Under the pieces are notes generated by a model. The model did not search any database, was not told where the DNA came from, and saw only the letters and a list, made by a program, of their open reading frames with translations. Shown here piece by piece: positions 59,643 through 64,000 of a stretch of 64,000 bases of DNA. Numbering within the stretch: the stretch's first letter is position 1; each line of letters starts with the position of its first letter. The stretch is from Paenibacillus pinihumi DSM 23905 = JCM 16419. GTDB lineage: Bacteria > Bacillota > Bacilli > Paenibacillales > Paenibacillaceae. Position numbers and translations under genes: made by a program. Where the stretch lies: contig NZ_AULX01000019.1 of NCBI RefSeq assembly GCF_000422505.1, positions 62,001 through 126,000 on the forward strand. Direction: 5' to 3'.

Positions 59643-62234
59643 ATGAACCGCTATAAAGTTTTGTCCGGTGTGCTTGTCATCGCCGTTCTGGCGAACCTGC
59701 TGCTGCTGGGAACAGTCTTGGGCAATGAGTATCCGGCCGCTTCAGGAACATCATTATCAGCCGGGGAGGCGGAGGCTGATAAAGCCCGGAAGGCACTTAT
59801 ACCCGATGTTGGGGCCGATGCCATAACCGATGCTATGGCCGATGCGGTGACCGGAATGCAACAGGTGGCCGAGAATGAATTTTTAACCTTATATTTTCAA
59901 CCAGAAACGACGGAAGTGGCTGTTAAAGACAAGCGGACGCAAACGCTATGGCGGACTAATCCGGAAGACCGGGAGCAGGATGCGCTGGCCGCCGGACCGA
60001 ACAAGACCAAACTCAATTCACAGCTTGCCATCGCCTATTATAACGAGGCTGGACTGGTCAAAGAATATGACAACTTCAACGATAGCATACGCAGCGGCCA
60101 ATTCGAGACAGAGATCAAGGACGGTGCGGTCAAGGTGCGCTATGCACTGGGGGACATGTCCCAGGGCATTGATGTGATTCCCAAGCGGATTAGCGTCATG
60201 CGGATGAAAGAGAAAATATTAAACAAACTCCAGGACGAATCCGTTCGCAGAGACGTACTGAAGCGGTTCAAATTAATAGAGGCCGAGCAGGTCTATGAAC
60301 GGCGGGATAATGCCATTCAGGAGGTACATCTGAAACGGCTGATGAACGTCTTTGCAGAGACGGGCTACACCATGGAGGAGCTGCAGGAGGATAATGCGGC
60401 GAACGGTTTTGCAGCGGACCAGACGGAAGAGAAGCCGTTGTTCCATGTCTCTGTTGAATACCGTCTGGACGGAGATAATCTGCTTGTGACTGTTCCGGGA
60501 AATGAGGTGGCGTCACCACAGTCGTATGTTCTCCAATCCCTCCGCCTGCTTGAATATTTCGGCGCGGCAAATCAGAGCAAGCAAGGCTATATGTTCGTCC
60601 CTGACGGATCGGGAGCACTAATTTACCTGAATAACGGAAAGTTGAAAGCCGATCCTTATCAGTCGTCCCTCTATGGAATGGACAATAGCCGTTACCGGAA
60701 AGAACTCCGGCAATTTGATGAATCCTCACGATTGCCTGTGTTTGGCATGAAGCAGGATGACGATGCCTTCATTGCCATTCTGGAGCAAGGCGACGCACTC
60801 GGCACAATCGAAGCGGACGTGAGCGGAAGGCGTCATGCCTACAATACGGTCTATTCCAGCTATCAATTAGCGGCGAAGGATGAACTGACACTGACTGGAA
60901 ACGCGACTACGCAGACTACGCCGATCTTTCAGGCAGAGCGTTACCAGGGGGATATCCGGATCCGTTACGGTTTCTTATCCGGGGACCAGGCGGATTACTC
61001 GGGGATGGCTGCCTATTATCGCAATTATTTGGTAGAACAGCATCAATTGCAGCGATTGCCGGATGCCGGATCGATTCCCTTCTTTTTGGAGCTGGTCGGG
61101 GGCATCACCAAACAAACCTCTTTCCTAGGCATCCCATACCAGTCACTTGAGCCGCTTACGACCTTTGAACAGGCCAGACTCATTCTGGAGGAGTTGCAGG
61201 CTGGCGGGGTAGAGCAGGTAAAGCTCAGGTATACGGGGTGGTTCAATCAGGGTGTCAGCCATAAGCCTCCAAGCAGTGTCACAATCGATAAGCAATTGGG
61301 CGGGGCAGGCGGTTTTAGCGAACTGGCCGATTATACAGAGGCGCGCGGCATCGGACTGTACCCGGATGTGGCGTTTCTGAACATTTACAAGAATACGTTC
61401 ACGTTCAGTCCTTCGAAGGAGGCCGCCAGATACATTAACCGGAGCCCTGCCAAGCTGTATCCCTATTCGAGAGCTACCTATGAGTGGGACAAGAAGGCCA
61501 GTCCATATTACGTATTGTCGCCCAATGCTCTGCCATCTTACGTAGAACGCTTCCTGAACAGCTTCAGTAAATATCGGACTGAGGGCATTTCATTGCGGGA
61601 TATGGGCTATGAGATCAATGCGGACTATCGTGATTCCCTTGTGCTGGACAGGCAGGAAGCCAAGGACATCATTGCGGGCCAGATGGCCGTCATACATGAA
61701 CAGGTGAAAGATGTGATGGTAATTGGAGGCAATGCAGCAGTGCTGCCTTATGCAGCCAGTATCTTGTATGCGCCGCTAACGTCCAGCAGATTTGCCATTG
61801 CTGATGAAAGCGTGCCATTCTATGAGATGGTAATCCATGGGTATATCGATTATGCGGGAGAGCCGCTGAATGTGATGGAAGACCAGAATGTCCGTAAAAA
61901 TATGCTGAAGCTGCTGGAGACCGGAGCCAGTATTCACTATCAATGGTATTACGCTCCGTCTCATGCGGTAAAGGATACGGCATTCAACCATATGTACGCT
62001 TCCCATTACGGAGACTGGATTGGAGAAGCCAAGCAGCTTTACCAGGAGTTGAACCCGATTCTCAAGGAGCTGCGTTCACAGACGATCAAACGCCATGAGA
62101 AAATTCAAGAGGGTGTATTCGAAACCCGGTATGATGGGGGTTCATCCTTTATCGTGAACTATAACAAAGCGGCGGTGACCGTTGATGGAAAACGTATCGA
62201 AGCGGAGAACTACATCAGGAAAGGGGAAGCATAA
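59643..62234 (+). CDS. DUF5696-type secreted or membrane-anchored protein, glycosidase-like
   Basis: The 863-residue protein has an N-terminal membrane segment (VLSGVLVIAVLANLLLLGTV). A beta-rich region of about 350 residues follows (GYMFVPDGSGALIYLNNGK, YGMDNSRYR). A TIM-barrel-like C-terminal half resembles DUF5696 (KLRYTGWFNQGVSH, GLYPDVAFLNIYKN, ISLRDMGYEINADYRD). Acidic residues in these strands could be catalytic, but activity is unproven. ATG at 59643 follows GGGGGTG. It lies between the Yip1 gene and the second permease pair. Confidence 0.72.
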   Translation: MNRYKVLSGVLVIAVLANLLLLGTVLGNEYPAASGTSLSAGEAEADKARKALIPDVGADAITDAMADAVTGMQQVAENEFLTLYFQPETTEVAVKDKRTQTLWRTNPEDREQDALAAGPNKTKLNSQLAIAYYNEAGLVKEYDNFNDSIRSGQFETEIKDGAVKVRYALGDMSQGIDVIPKRISVMRMKEKILNKLQDESVRRDVLKRFKLIEAEQVYERRDNAIQEVHLKRLMNVFAETGYTMEELQEDNAANGFAADQTEEKPLFHVSVEYRLDGDNLLVTVPGNEVASPQSYVLQSLRLLEYFGAANQSKQGYMFVPDGSGALIYLNNGKLKADPYQSSLYGMDNSRYRKELRQFDESSRLPVFGMKQDDDAFIAILEQGDALGTIEADVSGRRHAYNTVYSSYQLAAKDELTLTGNATTQTTPIFQAERYQGDIRIRYGFLSGDQADYSGMAAYYRNYLVEQHQLQRLPDAGSIPFFLELVGGITKQTSFLGIPYQSLEPLTTFEQARLILEELQAGGVEQVKLRYTGWFNQGVSHKPPSSVTIDKQLGGAGGFSELADYTEARGIGLYPDVAFLNIYKNTFTFSPSKEAARYINRSPAKLYPYSRATYEWDKKASPYYVLSPNALPSYVERFLNSFSKYRTEGISLRDMGYEINADYRDSLVLDRQEAKDIIAGQMAVIHEQVKDVMVIGGNAAVLPYAASILYAPLTSSRFAIADESVPFYEMVIHGYIDYAGEPLNVMEDQNVRKNMLKLLETGASIHYQWYYAPSHAVKDTAFNHMYASHYGDWIGEAKQLYQELNPILKELRSQTIKRHEKIQEGVFETRYDGGSSFIVNYNKAAVTVDGKRIEAENYIRKGEA

Positions 62235-63134
62235 ATGATTAAAGTCCGCTTAACACAAGAGCAGAAAAAAGGCAGAATGGGCGTATTGTTTCTGGCTCCC
62301 TGGCTGATTGGCTTCCTGTTATTGTTCGCCTTGCCTATTGTGGAATCGCTCAAGTACAGTTTGAGCCAGTTGGAGCTGACGGCAGAAGGGATGTCGCTTC
62401 ACTTCATTGGCCTGGAAAATTTCAAGACCGCTTTTCTTGAGCATCCTGCTTACAACCGCATCTTAACCGAGTCGATCGTTGATATGCTGGTCAACGTGCC
62501 GTTAATTATTTTCTTCAGTCTGTTCTCTGCAACGTTGCTGAACCAGAAATTCAGGTTCCGGGGCCTTGCCAGGGCAATCTTTTTCCTCCCTGTTATTTTG
62601 GCTTCAGGCGCTTTGCTGGGTGTCGAGGGCGGGGATATTATGCAAAGCGTCATGCAGTCAGCCAATAGTGAGCAAGGGGGCAATCTCTCGCTGCTTCAGA
62701 GCTTTGAACTGGAACGTATGCTGATCCAGTCGGGAGCCAATGAGTCGGTTGTCGCTTATCTGACTGATGCGGTGAACCGGATTTATGAGATTATCAGCCG
62801 GTCAGGGGTGCAAATCCTGATCTTTCTGGCAGGGCTCCAGTCGATCTCTCCGTCCTTGTATGAAGCAGCCAGAATCGAAGGCGCGACAGGGTATGAAGCC
62901 TTCTGGAAGATTACTTTCCCTGTCATCAGCCCGCTGATTCTGACGAATCTTATTTACTCGATAATCGATGCGTTCTCCAGCAATAAGATGACGCGGCTTA
63001 TACAAGAGACGGCCTTCAAAACCTTCGACTTTGGACTCAGTTCGGCGATGTCGTGGATTTACTTCATGTGTATTTCGGTCATTTTGTTTATCCTGTACAT
63101 GCTGATTGCAAGGAAAGTATTCTATTACGATTAA
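62235..63134 (+). CDS. Sugar ABC transporter permease (second pair, subunit 1)
   Basis: The 299-residue MalF-like permease starts LFLAPWLIGFLLLFALPIVE and has the EAA loop SLYEAARIEGATGYEAFWK. An extra hydrophilic stretch of about 50 residues (roughly 138-190, SVMQSANSEQGGNLSLLQS) sits in an extracytoplasmic loop. The ATG follows the previous stop without a gap. It pairs with the permease encoded next. Confidence 0.87.
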   Translation: MIKVRLTQEQKKGRMGVLFLAPWLIGFLLLFALPIVESLKYSLSQLELTAEGMSLHFIGLENFKTAFLEHPAYNRILTESIVDMLVNVPLIIFFSLFSATLLNQKFRFRGLARAIFFLPVILASGALLGVEGGDIMQSVMQSANSEQGGNLSLLQSFELERMLIQSGANESVVAYLTDAVNRIYEIISRSGVQILIFLAGLQSISPSLYEAARIEGATGYEAFWKITFPVISPLILTNLIYSIIDAFSSNKMTRLIQETAFKTFDFGLSSAMSWIYFMCISVILFILYMLIARKVFYYD

Positions 63135-63148
63135 CAAGGGGGAGCCAA

Positions 63149-64000
63149 GTGAAACCTGTAGTTCAGTTCAAGCAGCCTGCTGTCCGCAATAAATGGGCCT
63201 CCCGGGTGGTTACAGCCTTTTTGTGGAAGCTGGTACGGTTCGTACTGCTCATTGGAATTTCATATGTGATTGTGTATCCGATTTTGCTGAAGATTTCGAT
63301 TGCGTTCAAGGATAAGAAGGACCTCTATAACAGTACAGTTGTATGGATTCCAAAACATTTCACGCTGGATAATTTTCGCCTCGTGCTGCAAGTGATTGAT
63401 TATCCAAAGGTGCTGCTTACCTCTGTTCTCTTGTCAGGGGGGACGATGCTGCTTCAGATGATTACTTGCGCGCTTGCAGGCTATGCCTTCGCCAAGCTGA
63501 AATTCAGGGGCAGCAATATCCTGTTTATGCTCGTCATTTTTACTATTCTGGTGCCGCCGCAGACGATAATGGTTCCGACCTATGCGTTGTATAAGAACTT
63601 CGATATTTTCGGTATTTATGAGCTGATTACGGGACGTCCGGGTGTGAATCTGATTGGCACATATTGGCCCTTCGTTTTGTCATCGGCACTGGCAATGGGC
63701 TTAAAGACCGGGCTGTTCATCTATATTTTCAGACAGTTTTTCCGGGGAATTCCCAAAGAAATCGAAGAGGCAGCCTATATCGACGGCGCCAGCATACTGA
63801 CCACTTTCTTTCGTGTCATGCTGCCTAATGCGGTTCCCGCCATTGTGACGGTGATGCTTTTCGCATTTGTATGGCAATGGAATGATACGTATTTCACGAC
63901 GTTAGTACTCATTAATCCGGATCTGATGGCTGTAAAAGTATCCACAGTTGCGGGCCAGATTGCGTCGTACCTGGCCTCGGAAGCAGGCATTGCCACGAGT
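63149..64000 (+). CDS. Sugar ABC transporter permease (second pair, subunit 2; runs off the window)
   Basis: A GTG at 63149 behind AAGGGGGAG opens a frame of 284 codons without a stop to the window end. The product is a MalG-like permease: PIEL-type helices, FAKLKFRGSNILFMLVIF, and the EAA loop EIEEAAYIDGASILTTFFRV. Only the last part is missing. The usual next gene in such operons is another solute-binding protein, which would lie beyond the window. Confidence 0.87.
   Translation, partial: MKPVVQFKQPAVRNKWASRVVTAFLWKLVRFVLLIGISYVIVYPILLKISIAFKDKKDLYNSTVVWIPKHFTLDNFRLVLQVIDYPKVLLTSVLLSGGTMLLQMITCALAGYAFAKLKFRGSNILFMLVIFTILVPPQTIMVPTYALYKNFDIFGIYELITGRPGVNLIGTYWPFVLSSALAMGLKTGLFIYIFRQFFRGIPKEIEEAAYIDGASILTTFFRVMLPNAVPAIVTVMLFAFVWQWNDTYFTTLVLINPDLMAVKVSTVAGQIASYLASEAGIATS

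Overview
The window looks like a chromosomal segment of a Paenibacillus-like member of the Bacillales. Evidence: AGGAGG-type ribosome binding sites, frequent TTG/GTG starts, strong intrinsic terminators, a T-box leader before proS, MocR, AraC, GntR and LacI regulators, lipoboxes of Gram-positive type, and a sugar-import operon with Yip1, DUF5696 and DUF6259-type partners but no ATPase. Family names are from recognition of the translated sequence; no database search was run.

Layout. 1-2.7 kb: end of mglB, then mglA and mglC (galactose-type ABC importer). 2.8-4.9 kb: GntR/ABC ATPase/permease operon (Ytr-like) with a palindromic operator on its -10. 5.0-7.3 kb: GH29 alpha-L-fucosidase divergent from an AraC regulator, then a long imperfect palindrome. 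7.8-15.6 kb: thioesterase, lipoprotein, OmpR/histidine kinase pair, and an RND exporter with its adaptor lipoprotein. 15.7-20.8 kb: ECF sigma factor, Gfo/Idh/MocA oxidoreductase, LysE exporter divergent from a MocR regulator, AraC regulator. 20.9-22.5 kb: PhyH-type dioxygenase fused to HEAT repeats. 22.6-24.1 kb: GNAT remnant, DinB protein, IS1595-type transposase remnant. 24.1-29.2 kb: NAD salvage operon (large methyltransferase, NrtR-like Nudix regulator, nicotinamidase, nicotinate phosphoribosyltransferase). 29.3-31.5 kb: T-box and proS. 31.5-34.5 kb: acyltransferase, a small membrane peptide, one intact VOC gene and decayed VOC and SDR pieces. 34.5-36.2 kb: YcaQ-type glycosylase-like protein convergent with an alkyltransferase-like protein. 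36.3-39.1 kb: FCD-type GntR regulator and ilvD, sharing a 13-bp promoter motif. 39.1-42.8 kb: MFS transporter between a truncated and an intact copy of one gene, with SMR and CGNR remnants and another VOC gene. 42.8-45.2 kb: aldehyde dehydrogenase and soluble chemoreceptor (yfmT-yfmS-like). 45.4-47.7 kb: iron-related AraC regulator running in frame into a siderophore-binding lipoprotein that has its own embedded Fur-type promoter. 47.7 kb to the window end: LacI regulator with two operators 90 bp apart, followed by a large, poorly described glycan import/degradation operon.

The last region is the best candidate for an undescribed system. It combines a DUF6259-type glycosidase-like lipoprotein, a normal solute-binding lipoprotein, a second solute-binding protein carrying extra beta-sandwich domains, two pairs of permeases, a membrane-anchored NHL protein, a Yip1 protein and a DUF5696 protein. 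No ATPase is present, so a shared MsmX-type ATPase encoded elsewhere is inferred. I saw no tRNA, rRNA, CRISPR array, prophage or complete insertion sequence.
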